From NCBI RefSeq assembly GCF_902150045.1, contig NZ_CABFVU010000001.1, forward strand, positions 3,471,659 to 3,535,658: a stretch of 64,000 bases of DNA, written 5' to 3'. Made by a program: the position numbers and the translations under genes. Under the pieces are notes generated by a model. The model was not told the DNA's origin, did no database searches, and was given only the letters and a program-made list of their open reading frames with translations. How positions within the stretch are numbered: the stretch's first letter is position 1; the number at the start of each line of letters is the position of its first letter. Of the stretch, positions 36,288-45,277 are shown piece by piece. The DNA is from Chitinophaga polysaccharea. GTDB lineage: Bacteria; Bacteroidota; Bacteroidia; Chitinophagales; Chitinophagaceae.

Positions 36288-36650
36288 TTATTCTCCTGAT
36301 TTGAAAACCTTAATACTAGTCGGCCCATATTTTCGTAAATTTTCCTTTAATTCCAGCCAAAGCCTTATATTAAAATCTGCAATCTCATGCAGTTCTTCAG
36401 CTGTTAAGGAATGTAGGTTGCTTACTGTACTAGTTGGCTTTTCACGATCATTTCCGGTTCCGACAGAGAAAAGATTGGGTGCATACCCTTCTCCTAGTTC
36501 AAGAGATTTTCCAATAGCAATACTATTACCAAAAAGCTTTATGGTCTTTCCTGTACTTAGCTGTAGTATTCGTTTTTTAATATCTGCCATTCCTAAAATT
36601 TTTTGTTTAAACCTAAATTCCGGGTCCTCGCTTCCTGTTCCGCTGTACAT
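36288..36650 (-). CDS. Uncharacterised protein, 120 residues
   Basis: No family recognised. The C-terminal half (LHSLTAEELHEIADFNIRLW, then LELKENLRKYG) looks helical; no signal peptide or membrane helix is present. Its start overlaps the end of the preceding gene by 38 bp, so the two are probably co-translated. Part of a three-gene leftward group together with the xis-like gene. Confidence 0.55.
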   Translation of the reverse strand: MYSGTGSEDPEFRFKQKILGMADIKKRILQLSTGKTIKLFGNSIAIGKSLELGEGYAPNLFSVGTGNDREKPTSTVSNLHSLTAEELHEIADFNIRLWLELKENLRKYGPTSIKVFKSGE

Positions 36651-37191
36651 TATTTTTTTTAAGGGGCCTGGTGGCTTTCAAAGCATGTTCCGGTAAAATA
36701 TACCCGGAAAGAATTCTCCTCGCTATTTCCCGGTAAAATTGTATTTCATTTGTATCTGAACTATTGATCACGCGACTCCGAATTATCTGCTTCAATATCT
36801 CTTTTACATCTGCATCGTCCTCAATCCTAAAGCGATTTCTTTCCGAATCCCGCAGGACCAAAGCAAGACATAACTTATTATCACTTTGACGATGGAGAAG
36901 TTTCTGTTGAACAATTTCAACCTTTTGGCCATAATAGTCCATAAAACTAACACCACGGTCATACTGATATCTTGAATCGCAAATGTTAAATCCATCTTCA
37001 TCTGGAAAAGGAAACCTGAACCGAAAACCAGAATCCGGATTAAGATATTGTTGCGGACTACAATTATTAGGTGCCGTCTCAAGAAGCCCTTTCTGGAATG
37101 CATTTTCCATTTGAGGATAAGTAACGTAATACAAGTTCTCTACTGTACCTATCTTAACCTCTTCTCCTTTGTATTTTATATACTCACCCAT
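36613..37191 (-). CDS. Uncharacterised protein, 192 residues
   Basis: No family recognised. Soluble protein beginning MGEYIKYKGEEVKIGTVENL and ending in a basic tail KATRPLKKNNVQRNRKRG. The middle part (QQKLLHRQSDNKLCLALVLR) appears beta-rich. It overlaps the downstream 120-residue gene and lies 85 bp from the upstream gene. Confidence 0.55.
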   Translation of the reverse strand: MGEYIKYKGEEVKIGTVENLYYVTYPQMENAFQKGLLETAPNNCSPQQYLNPDSGFRFRFPFPDEDGFNICDSRYQYDRGVSFMDYYGQKVEIVQQKLLHRQSDNKLCLALVLRDSERNRFRIEDDADVKEILKQIIRSRVINSSDTNEIQFYREIARRILSGYILPEHALKATRPLKKNNVQRNRKRGPGI

Positions 37192-37276
37192 AAAACCGTA
37201 GATTAAGAGCCATTAAAATCATCCGAATATTTAACACCAAACAAATATTTCATTAATACAAGCCAGCGACCGGATT

Positions 37277-37690
37277 CTATAGTTTCAAAGAATTGCTTGA
37301 TTTTTGCTTCGCTTCAATCCATTGTTGGAAGCTCATCGTACAATAATATAGAAACAGTTCTCTTCCCCCTGTGGATTCAAGCGCTTTAATCGGTTCGCCA
37401 TTCAATACCAGTCTAGCAATTTCTAGTACACTTTTTTGCTGATGTAAGCATAATTGCTCAAGCGATCTCTTAAGTGTTGCTAATATATCCACAGGTGACT
37501 TTAAAGTAAGTAACGCATCAGGCTGGTATCTTCCAACTGTGCCGTTTGGAAACTGAACAGATATATCTGCCGAATTATTGAAAGCAAGCACCCTTCCAAT
37601 TTCCCCCTTCATATTTGCTGGATCGACTGTTAATTCCGGATGAACCACGACAAGCCTTCCTATTCCTTTTTGTATTTTACTTTTCATCAA
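37277..37690 (-). CDS. Uncharacterised protein, 137 residues
   Basis: No family recognised. The N-terminal half (GEIGRVLAFNNSADISVQFP, then NGTVGRYQPDALLTL) resembles a small SH3-like or KOW-like beta barrel. The C-terminal half is helical (LEQLCLHQQKSVLEIARLVL). It is the first gene of the leftward group 37.7-35.9 kb. Confidence 0.5.
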   Translation of the reverse strand: MMKSKIQKGIGRLVVVHPELTVDPANMKGEIGRVLAFNNSADISVQFPNGTVGRYQPDALLTLKSPVDILATLKRSLEQLCLHQQKSVLEIARLVLNGEPIKALESTGGRELFLYYCTMSFQQWIEAKQKSSNSLKL

Positions 37691-37895
37691 AAAGTTTTTT
37701 ATGTTGATGAAACCAATTTTAATAAAGAACTTAAATGCCAGATGGTAATGGATAATTTGCTGTTATTAATTCTGTTTTGGGTTTGGGTTTACCGCTTTTC
37801 TGGTTTACGGTAACGAGCAGCTCTTTTTCGATTCTGTTCCATCGGAATTTTCTGACATATCGGTCAAGTATCTCCGTGGGATAAGAAGACAACAA

Positions 37896-38783
37896 AACCA
37901 GCTGGATCCAGTTGCCTACAAGTACGCTGGAATTAGCCCGTATAACAGTAATTTCAATAATCCCATTTCCATTTTTGATCCGCTGGGTGATGATCCTCCC
38001 ATCTGGGGCTTTCTTAATGGATTCTGGGGCTGGCATTACAAAGCATTTGATGTAGTTGCCCAACAAGTCGGTAGAAATGCCGTTGAAGCCGGTATTACAA
38101 GCTTTACTACCAACGGATTCAATCAAATAGCAGAGCTCGCGGCGAGAAGGTCGCAACAGACTCAAACGCGAAACATTTTATTGTCGAGTATTAATGGTCA
38201 AACCGCTGGCCCGATCGACTTGCCAGAAGTTTCAATTAGTCCTAATAGAATAATAGACGGGCATCCTGCTTCACAAAGAGTCTTCGAACCATATTCCCAA
38301 ACCAGCTTTGCTTTTGATGATGAATTAGCAAGACAGCATAAATCATTTATATTTGTAACTGATTATGTTGAACCGGTTGTAACAACGGTTGCAACCATGG
38401 GCTTGGAAGGACTTGCTTCATCTGCTATTATTGGAGTGACCTTAAATGGAGTTGAGGGAGGATTTAATACAATAAGAGCTTTTAAAAATGCAATTTCACC
38501 GTTTAAAGGTGGGAGGTTTACTAACGCAGGTCGTGCAGTAACTAAACATCCTGAATATTTTGGGTTTGAATCCACAGAAGCTCTGATGAAGGTATATCGA
38601 ACTCCAGAAGCCATAAACAATTTGGCTTCAACCACGATAAAAAATATATTGCGTAATGGTGCAAAAAGTACAGGTGCAGGAGGCCGATATCCTAATGGTT
38701 GGGTTACTTTTACTTTGGGTAATGGAAACGCAGCAAGTTGGGGATTAGATGGAATATTTATTGGATTTAGAGGACTTAGATAA
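37896..38783 (+). pseudogene. Orphan RHS C-terminal cassette with toxin tip (cassette C)
   Basis: The frame carries the end of an RHS core, NQLDPVAYKYAGISPYNSN, then FNNPISIFDPLGDDPP, without any upstream YD repeats. Sequence before about 37896 in this frame no longer resembles RHS, so the cassette has no proper start of its own. After the core come the linker FIFVTDYVEPVVT and TMGLE, then a ~110-residue tip ending YPNGWVTFTLGNGNAASWGL and DGIFIGFRGLR. The tip family is not recognised; a nuclease is one possibility. Orphan tips like this can be swapped into the main RHS gene by recombination in the core. Confidence 0.75.
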
Positions 38784-38793
38784 CAAAAAATAT

Positions 38794-39054
38794 ATGAAAA
38801 ACATTCGCGTAGAAAAAGTTGGAGATATTAATTCCGAATATCCCTATTTAGAAATCTTTTTAAAAAATAGTGATACTCCTTTTCTGGAAGTTTCGATTTC
38901 AGCAAAAAAGGAATTGTCTTTTAAATTTTATGCCTCTCAGGCAGACGTTTCATTAGAAGTTGAAGAATGGGAGTACATCCTTGAAACTGCAAAGGAATTT
39001 TTACCACAAGCTTTAAAAGATGAAGATGATTTCGAGAAGTTTCAAAATGAATAG
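38794..39054 (+). CDS. Candidate immunity protein of cassette C
   Basis: An 86-residue acidic protein (MKNIRVEKVGDINSEYPYLE, ending ALKDEDDFEKFQNE) 10 bp after the orphan toxin tip. ATG at 38794 is preferred to the ATG at 38749, which overlaps the tip gene. Immunity function is inferred from position, size and acidity. Confidence 0.6.
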   Translation: MKNIRVEKVGDINSEYPYLEIFLKNSDTPFLEVSISAKKELSFKFYASQADVSLEVEEWEYILETAKEFLPQALKDEDDFEKFQNE

Positions 39055-39127
39055 ATAGAAAGGGTATTTGCTTGATTGAGTTTGGACGGTAACATCTTTA
39101 CCCAAGTACTTACAACAAAAACGGAAT

Positions 39128-39164
39128 ATAACTAAGGCCCCGAAATATCGTGGGCTTTAGTTAT
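39128..39164 (+). terminator. Hairpin after cassette C
   Basis: ATAACTAAGGCCC and GGGCTTTAGTTAT pair over 13 bp with one G-U. The 3' side is T-rich. Confidence 0.6.
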
Positions 39165-39272
39165 GTTATGTACAGACAAACCATTCAACAACCTAATATC
39201 CAATTTTGACCTTTAGGAGATGAGGCTCCGTTTAGGGCTGGTCAGTAAAATTTCTGAGGCAATATCGTAATA

Positions 39273-39316
39273 AAAAGAGAAGCTGGAATTGCCTATCGAC
39301 AACCAGCTTCTCTTTT
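39273..39316 (+). terminator. Second hairpin before the immunity fragment
   Basis: AAAAGAGAAGCTGG and its exact complement form a 14-bp stem around a 16-nt loop, ending in TTTT. Confidence 0.6.
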
Positions 39317-39358
39317 ACTTGTTTTATAAAACGACTAATGTAACATTCTAGCTTTCAT

Positions 39359-39595
39359 GCTATTGAAGAAAAGATAACAGATGATGGGTTGATTGAATAT
39401 TGGTCCAGAAATGAAACTCAAGGGCCAGTAGAACTTAAAAGATTGACCTATTTAACTACATTTTTGAAGTATTACAATTTGCCAGAGTATAGAAAGGCAC
39501 TGGAAGATTTCTCAAAGTATTGCGAGAGACATAATCGCAACTATTTAGTAACAGCCCATCTTAAACAACTTAATGATGTATACGGAAGCAAATAA
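39359..39595 (+). pseudogene. C-terminal fragment of a DUF4304 immunity gene
   Basis: The translation IEEKITDDGLIEYWSRNETQ and LVTAHLKQLNDVYGSK closely follows the C-terminal 75 residues of the complete DUF4304 gene at 41432 (ISDSKLIDLWSNNETQG; LVNIHLKQLDEFYGIK). The N-terminal two thirds are missing. Its stop codon TAA is followed at once, in the same frame, by RHS core sequence, so the fragment marks a recombination point. Confidence 0.8.
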
Positions 39596-39622
39596 TCTTA
39601 TCTGTATGCCACCGGGCTACCC

Positions 39623-41428
39623 GTGCAGCTTGTTTATGACTATTTCCTTACCGATCACCTGGGTAATACCCGCATGGTCCTTACTGAAGAGTCAGGAAAG
39701 CAAACTTATGCTGCCACTATGGAAACCGCTCTTTCAGCAAAGGAAAATGCCTTATTCGCTAATATTAACCTTTGCCGGGCAGCCAAACCAGTAGGTTACC
39801 CAACTGATGCAACTACTAATCCTAATGATTATCTGGCAAAGTTGAACGCTTCCGCTGGCGGCCAGAAAATAGGTCCCTCACTTGTCTTACGGGTAATGGC
39901 TGGCGATACTATCCAGCTAGGTAGCAAAGCGTTTTATAAATCAGCCGCTGCCAGTACTTCAAGCACCACAGTAGCTAATATGCTCGCTGCCCTTTTGCAG
40001 GCTTTTGCCACTGGCAGCGGTCCGGTTGATGGCGCTCACGGTAATGGAACCGGTGCTGGCTCACCCATAGTCTCCAATTTTACGGCTGCCAACTATCAAT
40101 CCATCCGGGACAAAGACCCGACTCAGAACGTAACAACCCTGCCCAAAGCTTACCTGGCATATGTGCTTTTTGATGAGCAAATGAGTATGGTGGACGAAAA
40201 CAGCGGCGTAAGACAGGTACAGGGCAGTCCCGATCAGCTTCAGACATTGGCGACAAGCCCTATGGTAATGAAAAAAACCGGTTTTCTCTACGTATATACC
40301 ACCAATGAAAGTATACAGGACGTATATTTTGACAATATTGTGATTAATCACAATGCTGGTCCATTACTAGAGGAAACCCACTATTATCCCTTCGGATTAA
40401 CCATGGCCGGCATCAGCTCAAGGGCTTTGAAAAATCCTTATGCAAAGAATAATTTAAATTATAATGGTATCGAGCAAACGGACGAATTCGGACTGAATCA
40501 ATATGACGCCTACTACCGTACCCTGGACCCACAAATTGGCAGATGGAACCAGATAGATCCCGCTGCTGAAAAGTATCCTGGTATTAGTCCCTACAACAGC
40601 AATTTCAATAACCCAATATCTATTTTTGATCCGTTAGGTGATGATCCTCCATTTTGGGGGCTGGTCAATGGTATTTGGGGTTGGCAGTATAAAGCCTTTG
40701 ATGTGATCGGCCAGCAGGCCGGCAGGATGGCAGTTGAAGCTGGTATTCGAAGTTTCACTACAAATGGTTTCAACCAGATTGGAGCTTATGTTGCTAATCA
40801 ACAGCAACAGCGTCAAGTGTACGAACTACAAAGGCTTCAATCTTTACAAAGATCGTATGATATTCAGTCCCAAATTGATTTACAACAAAGCCAGCAAATT
40901 GAATTGAAAAATAGCTTTCCTGTACGCCAATTCGAAGATCCGAAAACAACAGGAGCTGCCTGGCGCAGAGAAATGGAGAACCAGCGAAAAACTTTTATAT
41001 TTGTGACTGACTATGTTGAGCCCGTTGTAACGAATATAACTACAATGGGTCTTGAAGCGCTGTTTGTTAGCACTATAAGTCGTGGAGCAGGACAAGCGGC
41101 AGTTACAGCAGCTGCAAGACGTGCCTCTTCGGCGCAAGCTAACAGGCTTGCCGGAAATGCTTTTCGGGATGAATTGGCGGCAGCTTTGGAGGCTGAAGGC
41201 CGGACGGTAGTAAAAGAAGTTTATAAGAAAACTCCATTTGGCAAGAGGTTTATTGATCTTGACGTATGGACAGCTCCTGCAGAATTTGGAGGTAAAAATC
41301 TGGGAGGAATCGAGGCCAAGGCCAGTATGTCTGCCAGATACAGAGCCTCGCAGAGGGCGAAGGACCTTTGGTTGTTGGTAACAGAAAAATATAGAGTCGA
41401 CGTTGTAAGAAAACCTATTAACTGGTAA
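39623..41428 (+). CDS. Orphan RHS core fragment with PD-(D/E)xK-like nuclease tip (cassette B)
   Basis: RHS sequence begins at 39596 immediately after an in-frame stop; the first possible start is GTG at 39623. The core part (DYFLTDHLGNTRMVLTEESG, YYRTLDPQIGRWNQIDPAAE, DPLGDDPP) parallels the long RHS gene at 46-49 kb. The linker FIFVTDYVEPVVT and TMGLE precedes the tip. The tip has GNAFRDELAAALEAEGRTVV, FGKRFIDLDVW and GGIEAKAS: an Asp plus an E-x-K arrangement like PD-(D/E)xK nucleases. DNA cleavage is inferred from this pattern. Confidence 0.75.
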   Translation: MQLVYDYFLTDHLGNTRMVLTEESGKQTYAATMETALSAKENALFANINLCRAAKPVGYPTDATTNPNDYLAKLNASAGGQKIGPSLVLRVMAGDTIQLGSKAFYKSAAASTSSTTVANMLAALLQAFATGSGPVDGAHGNGTGAGSPIVSNFTAANYQSIRDKDPTQNVTTLPKAYLAYVLFDEQMSMVDENSGVRQVQGSPDQLQTLATSPMVMKKTGFLYVYTTNESIQDVYFDNIVINHNAGPLLEETHYYPFGLTMAGISSRALKNPYAKNNLNYNGIEQTDEFGLNQYDAYYRTLDPQIGRWNQIDPAAEKYPGISPYNSNFNNPISIFDPLGDDPPFWGLVNGIWGWQYKAFDVIGQQAGRMAVEAGIRSFTTNGFNQIGAYVANQQQQRQVYELQRLQSLQRSYDIQSQIDLQQSQQIELKNSFPVRQFEDPKTTGAAWRREMENQRKTFIFVTDYVEPVVTNITTMGLEALFVSTISRGAGQAAVTAAARRASSAQANRLAGNAFRDELAAALEAEGRTVVKEVYKKTPFGKRFIDLDVWTAPAEFGGKNLGGIEAKASMSARYRASQRAKDLWLLVTEKYRVDVVRKPINW

Positions 41429-41431
41429 TTA

Positions 41432-42040
41432 ATGGATAAATTTAATGAATTGATTTCCCTTGTCGGAAAACATTTGAAGGCAAAAGGATGGGTGAAAAAG
41501 TCAAATACTTTTTACCTTAAACTTGATAATAACTGGGGGCTAATAAATTTTCAAAGTAGTAGTGATAACTCCCCTACTGAGAAAAAATTTACGATAAATT
41601 TAGGTGTGTCCTCAACAGTAATCAGAGATTTTGATGGAGATACATTAGAGACAAAACCAAATTTAATTGACTGCCATTGGAGTGCCAGGATTGGGCATTT
41701 TATGGAGGATAGGAAAGATACATGGTGGACCATTAACCAATTTACCGATTTAGACCAATTGTCATCCGATATTATTGCCATTGTTGATCGTATTGGAATT
41801 GCCACCATCAAAGACAGAATATCTGATAGCAAATTAATCGATCTGTGGTCTAATAATGAAACACAGGGTTCTCAGGAATTGAAAAGATTAACTTATCTGA
41901 CTATCTTATTAAGGCACTATAAAATGGAGGACTACTCAAAGAAAGTTTCAGACCTTATCGGTTATGGCGAGAAAAATGATAGCAAATATTTAGTGAATAT
42001 CCATCTTAAACAGCTTGACGAATTTTATGGAATCAAATGA
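41432..42040 (+). CDS. DUF4304-like immunity protein of cassette B
   Basis: A 202-residue protein starting 4 bp after the nuclease tip. The N-terminal domain (FNELISLVGKHLKAKGWVKK, NTFYLKLDNNWGLINFQSS) is of the DUF4304 type, frequent among polymorphic-toxin immunity proteins. A helical C-terminal domain follows, which also exists as a loose fragment at 39359-39595. Neutralisation of the adjacent tip is inferred. Confidence 0.75.
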   Translation: MDKFNELISLVGKHLKAKGWVKKSNTFYLKLDNNWGLINFQSSSDNSPTEKKFTINLGVSSTVIRDFDGDTLETKPNLIDCHWSARIGHFMEDRKDTWWTINQFTDLDQLSSDIIAIVDRIGIATIKDRISDSKLIDLWSNNETQGSQELKRLTYLTILLRHYKMEDYSKKVSDLIGYGEKNDSKYLVNIHLKQLDEFYGIK

Positions 42041-42320
42041 ACTTTTAGGGCTATGGAAAACAGATCCATTACATATTCCCACTATTGAGTTGTATGGCAG
42101 GAATGCTTCAATGGAGTTTAAAGACAATGGTGACCTTATTTACCTCATCGAAGAAGAAGGTAAGTTCCAGACTATTTTACTGACATACCAAATAGTGGAA
42201 GATAAATTGATTACTGATCAACCATCAATGCCTGGGAAGGAGATCACCATATTTAGGATTCTTGATAAGAAGTTGCAGCTCGACCATGAAGGAGTCATTT
42301 CATCTTTTGTAAGAGCCTGA
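42027..42320 (+). CDS. Small lipocalin-like hypothetical protein
   Basis: A 97-residue protein (MESNELLGLWKTDPLHIPTI, MEFKDNGDLIYLIEEEGKFQ) with the look of a small lipocalin-like beta barrel. ATG at 42027 overlaps the DUF4304 stop by 14 bp, implying coupled translation. It could be a second immunity factor; the family is not certain. Confidence 0.55.
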   Translation: MESNELLGLWKTDPLHIPTIELYGRNASMEFKDNGDLIYLIEEEGKFQTILLTYQIVEDKLITDQPSMPGKEITIFRILDKKLQLDHEGVISSFVRA

Positions 42321-42355
42321 TAGAGTAATGGAGTAAGTTTACGAGTTATTATAAT

Positions 42356-42386
42356 AATAGGGGATTTCGAATTGAAATCCCCTATT
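42356..42386 (+). terminator. Terminator of cassette B
   Basis: AATAGGGGATTTC-GAATT-GAAATCCCCTATT is a perfect 13-bp stem with a 5-nt loop, 35 bp after the preceding stop codon. Confidence 0.75.
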
Positions 42387-42471
42387 CAATGGGTAATCCT
42401 GTAATTTGCTAGGTGTTATTATTTATAAAAGGAAATGCTGATATCATTTTAGCCGGAGCATTTAATTAGCG

Positions 42472-42576
42472 ATGATTTATAACGCAAAAAATACTTTTAC
42501 CAAAGAGACTCTGTGGTTTTTCGCCATTCTCATATTTGTAGGCTGCTCTGCTGGAGTCCAAACAGACTGTCGATAA
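42472..42576 (+). pseudogene. Remnant of a small lipoprotein-like gene
   Basis: A 34-codon frame with a hydrophobic stretch and lipobox-like LIFVGCSAG, ending after only 11 further residues. It looks like the signal-peptide stump of a lost lipoprotein gene. Confidence 0.3.
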
Positions 42577-42608
42577 TTGACTTCATCTAAAGATGAGTGA
42601 ATACTTAT

Positions 42609-42944
42609 ATGAAACTTCGTATGAAACTTATAGAACTGATTGATCATTTAAAAACAGCTTCCAAAGCTGAACAGCTACGAAATCAGCAGATCCCAGACGT
42701 TGAATACGATCTTGTAGAACTGTACATGAAAGATAGCTTGAGTTTTGAATCTGAAATTGCATTTTTTGATGCAGAAACGATTCCAGGCTACATAATTATT
42801 GAAATGGATGGTATACGATATAAAAACCTTTTCTCATTAAATCTAATTCAAGAGATGGTCGAGGAGTATGTTGCGGAATATCCAAATTGGAGTGATTTGG
42901 ATATTGCAAAAAGAATCATGGAATATAGAATAAATGATGCTTAG
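42609..42944 (+). CDS. Hypothetical protein, possible orphan immunity protein
   Basis: A 111-residue acidic soluble protein (MKLRMKLIELIDHLKTASKA, then SLSFESEIAFFDAETIPGYI). No family recognised. The frame also has GTG at 42597. Size, acidity and place in the RHS locus suggest an immunity role (inference). Confidence 0.5.
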   Translation: MKLRMKLIELIDHLKTASKAEQLRNQQIPDVEYDLVELYMKDSLSFESEIAFFDAETIPGYIIIEMDGIRYKNLFSLNLIQEMVEEYVAEYPNWSDLDIAKRIMEYRINDA

Positions 42945-42993
42945 TTAACGTATGAGATTGCTTATAGGATTTACCTAGAATAAATTTTACATT

Positions 42994-43375
42994 ATGCCAT
43001 TTACGGATATTATTCAACGATTAGAGAAGTATATATCTTTTATAAAAAAGGCAATAGTAGCATTTGCCATTGCCGAAGCAATATTGGTTATTCTGATCGG
43101 TATTGTTTCGGGTTATTTAAGCGCAGACAACCATGCCATAAGAACGATTAGCGGGAGCGTTTAGCATTATTTGCAGCCCAATTCCTCTGGCATGTGATGA
43201 AGGGGAGGTAAATGGAATCTTTTTTATCATAAGCAAAAAATTGAATTCTGTGCCTGAAGACACCGACTTGAATTTAAGAATATTTAATAGGGTCATATCC
43301 AATTGGCTCTATCGCTACAACGAATGTGTTAGTTGTAGAGTTAGTACAAACGGTCCTATTGTCGATGGAGCTTAG
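42994..43375 (+). pseudogene. Possible frameshifted membrane protein gene
   Basis: ATG at 42994 opens a 56-codon frame with one membrane helix (IVAFAIAEAILVILIGIVSG) that stops at 43164. A second frame is open from 43142 to 43375 without a start codon (SIICSPIPLACDEGEVNG, SKKLNSVPEDTDLNLRIF). The arrangement suits one gene broken by a one-base shift, but no homologue is known to me to confirm it. Confidence 0.35.
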
Positions 43376-43492
43376 AGTTTTATTAAAATAAGCATGAGTA
43401 AACTGGACAAAAGCACTCATCTATTACATAACCGCGACATGGAGGTTTCCGTTATTTGACCTTTTGCTTATATTTGAATGAAAACCTGAAGA

Positions 43493-44854
43493 ATGGGAAG
43501 TATTCACTATGACTTTCTTAATGAGAGTATACTTTTTAATAGAGTTTCGATAGAAAATGAATTCAAAAATGAATCAGATGAGCGTTTAGCAAGGAAGCTA
43601 AATAATTATCGTGAATATATAAAGAAGAATATTCAGAACATCGCGCAAGATATTAAAGAATCAGAATCGCCTTTACGTGTATTTTCTACCAACGGCATAA
43701 CACCATTAAGTTTGCTTAAGCAAACTGCATTGTACATCAATCAATTTATTGTTTCAGACCCACTTTTTCGCCATACACAAGAGCGATCAGGTACAGCTGC
43801 AGCGTTGAATAAATACATTGGAATGGAAAAGACCGGGATAAATAAAGCAGATATAGCCCAGGCTGTCAAGTATCTTAAAGATTTAACACCAATGATCGCA
43901 GGGGATTTTGTTAAGGTTTTTCCAACTGAATTTTATAAAGAACCACCAAAAGAATTAATATTAAAACATTAGGAGAATCAATTTGAAGATGTTTTACCGA
44001 AAGAGATTTTACAGATTTACAAGGATAAGGTAATTGTCTCTAATTTAGAAAAATCTGAACGGGGATATATAATTCGGGATAAGCAACCACTTATTCCTGG
44101 TAGAGGAATTTCAATCGAATTTGAAAATATTGGGAATGGTGGCGGAAAAATCTATTTCCTTTTTCAATCCGAGGTCATATCATTTGATGAAGAATCACGA
44201 ACACTAAAAGAAAGAAAATGGCTTCCAGAAACTCCTCCATCTGAATTGGAATTTAAGCTTTGGGTAAAACAATCTGTAAATCAGGCCGCAATCGCGCATT
44301 ATGAGGAGTTGCGAAAAGATACCTACTTGTCCGGAGTACTTGGTTCTAGTATTCTTTTAAACAAAAAATTTGAAAGTGATATTCTTAATCAAGAAATTGG
44401 GGATAATGGATCTATTGCAGAATTTGCTGCAACACAAATGCTCAACATTGAGTTGCCGTTTATGGCTAATATAGATGTTAGAAAATTAATGGATATCAGA
44501 AATTATGAAGCAGAAGTTTTTACTAATTTTAGATTAGAGCTCGAAAAAAACTTTCGCGATTTACGGTCGGTTACCGACCCCAGTCTGCTTAAACAGAAAA
44601 TAGAAAATGTTTTCCATGAGCTTAATGATGTACAAGGTCAAAGAATTAAAATGAAGTTTAACCATCTGAGAAAACAAGTTGCGTTGAATACTATTTTCGG
44701 TGTAGGTGGCCTTGCTGGTGCATTTGCATCAGGTGGAACGTCGCTTATTGCAACAATGATTGCATTAGGACGGGGATTTAAAGATTACAGAGAATATAAG
44801 GAAAAAATGATTGACAACCCAGCGTATTTTCTCTGGAGAATTAAAAAGAGTTAA
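43493..44854 (+). pseudogene. Uncharacterised 453-codon gene interrupted by an in-frame TAG
   Basis: ATG at 43493 opens 159 codons that end at TAG 43970-43972. The same frame then continues without another stop to 44854. The part after the stop begins ENQFEDVLPKEILQIYKDKV. The start codon for the second half would be non-standard unless translation begins near 44220. The C-terminal part has a Gly-rich hydrophobic helix (GVGGLAGAFASGGTSLIATM). No family recognised. The simplest reading is one gene with a nonsense mutation. Confidence 0.65.
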
Positions 44855-45277
44855 AACGATAGAATTCTCAACAATAATTAAGGAGCATTAATATACCCCA
44901 GTTCTTAACTTTCCAAAGCTGATTTTAGGCAGGATTTGACCGATGTAGGGTATGGTCCGCCTGAAAATTTACTTCCTCGGCTTTCGAGCCGTCTCAAACT
45001 TATTTGACGTAAGTGCCTCGATATTTCTAATAGTGACCTAAGTAACAAAATTTCAGGAATTGTAAGATTAAGTTTCGTTGTTCATTTCCATAGTGTTGGA
45101 TCAATTAGTAGCTATTACAGATAAGTTCCCAAAAAGATAGAAATACGCCGTCTCTTTGTTTTGAGACGGCCTTTATACCGGACTTCTCATGACATGCATT
45201 GGTTTTGTCCTCATTTCCTCCATTGTCGAATAAAAGTCTGCCTTAGTTTAAGGTTGTTGTGTTTCTCTTTAAAGCGA
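44855..45277. other. Non-coding spacer with one hairpin
   Basis: AT-rich, 423 bp, no supported gene. A stem GCCGTCTC / GAGACGGC at 45147-45170 with an 8-nt loop is the only clear structure. Confidence 0.5.
45147..45170. terminator. Hairpin downstream of the integrase fragment
   Basis: A perfect 8-bp stem with an 8-nt loop; the flanks are moderately T-rich. It could terminate leftward transcription of the integrase remnant or rightward transcription of the interrupted gene. Confidence 0.45.

Noticed and set aside
37731..38165. 144-codon leftward frame across the RHS fragment boundary
   Set aside because: Most of it is antisense to the RHS core end (SPYNSNFNNPISIFDPLG), which is clearly coding on the other strand; the remainder has no recognisable content.
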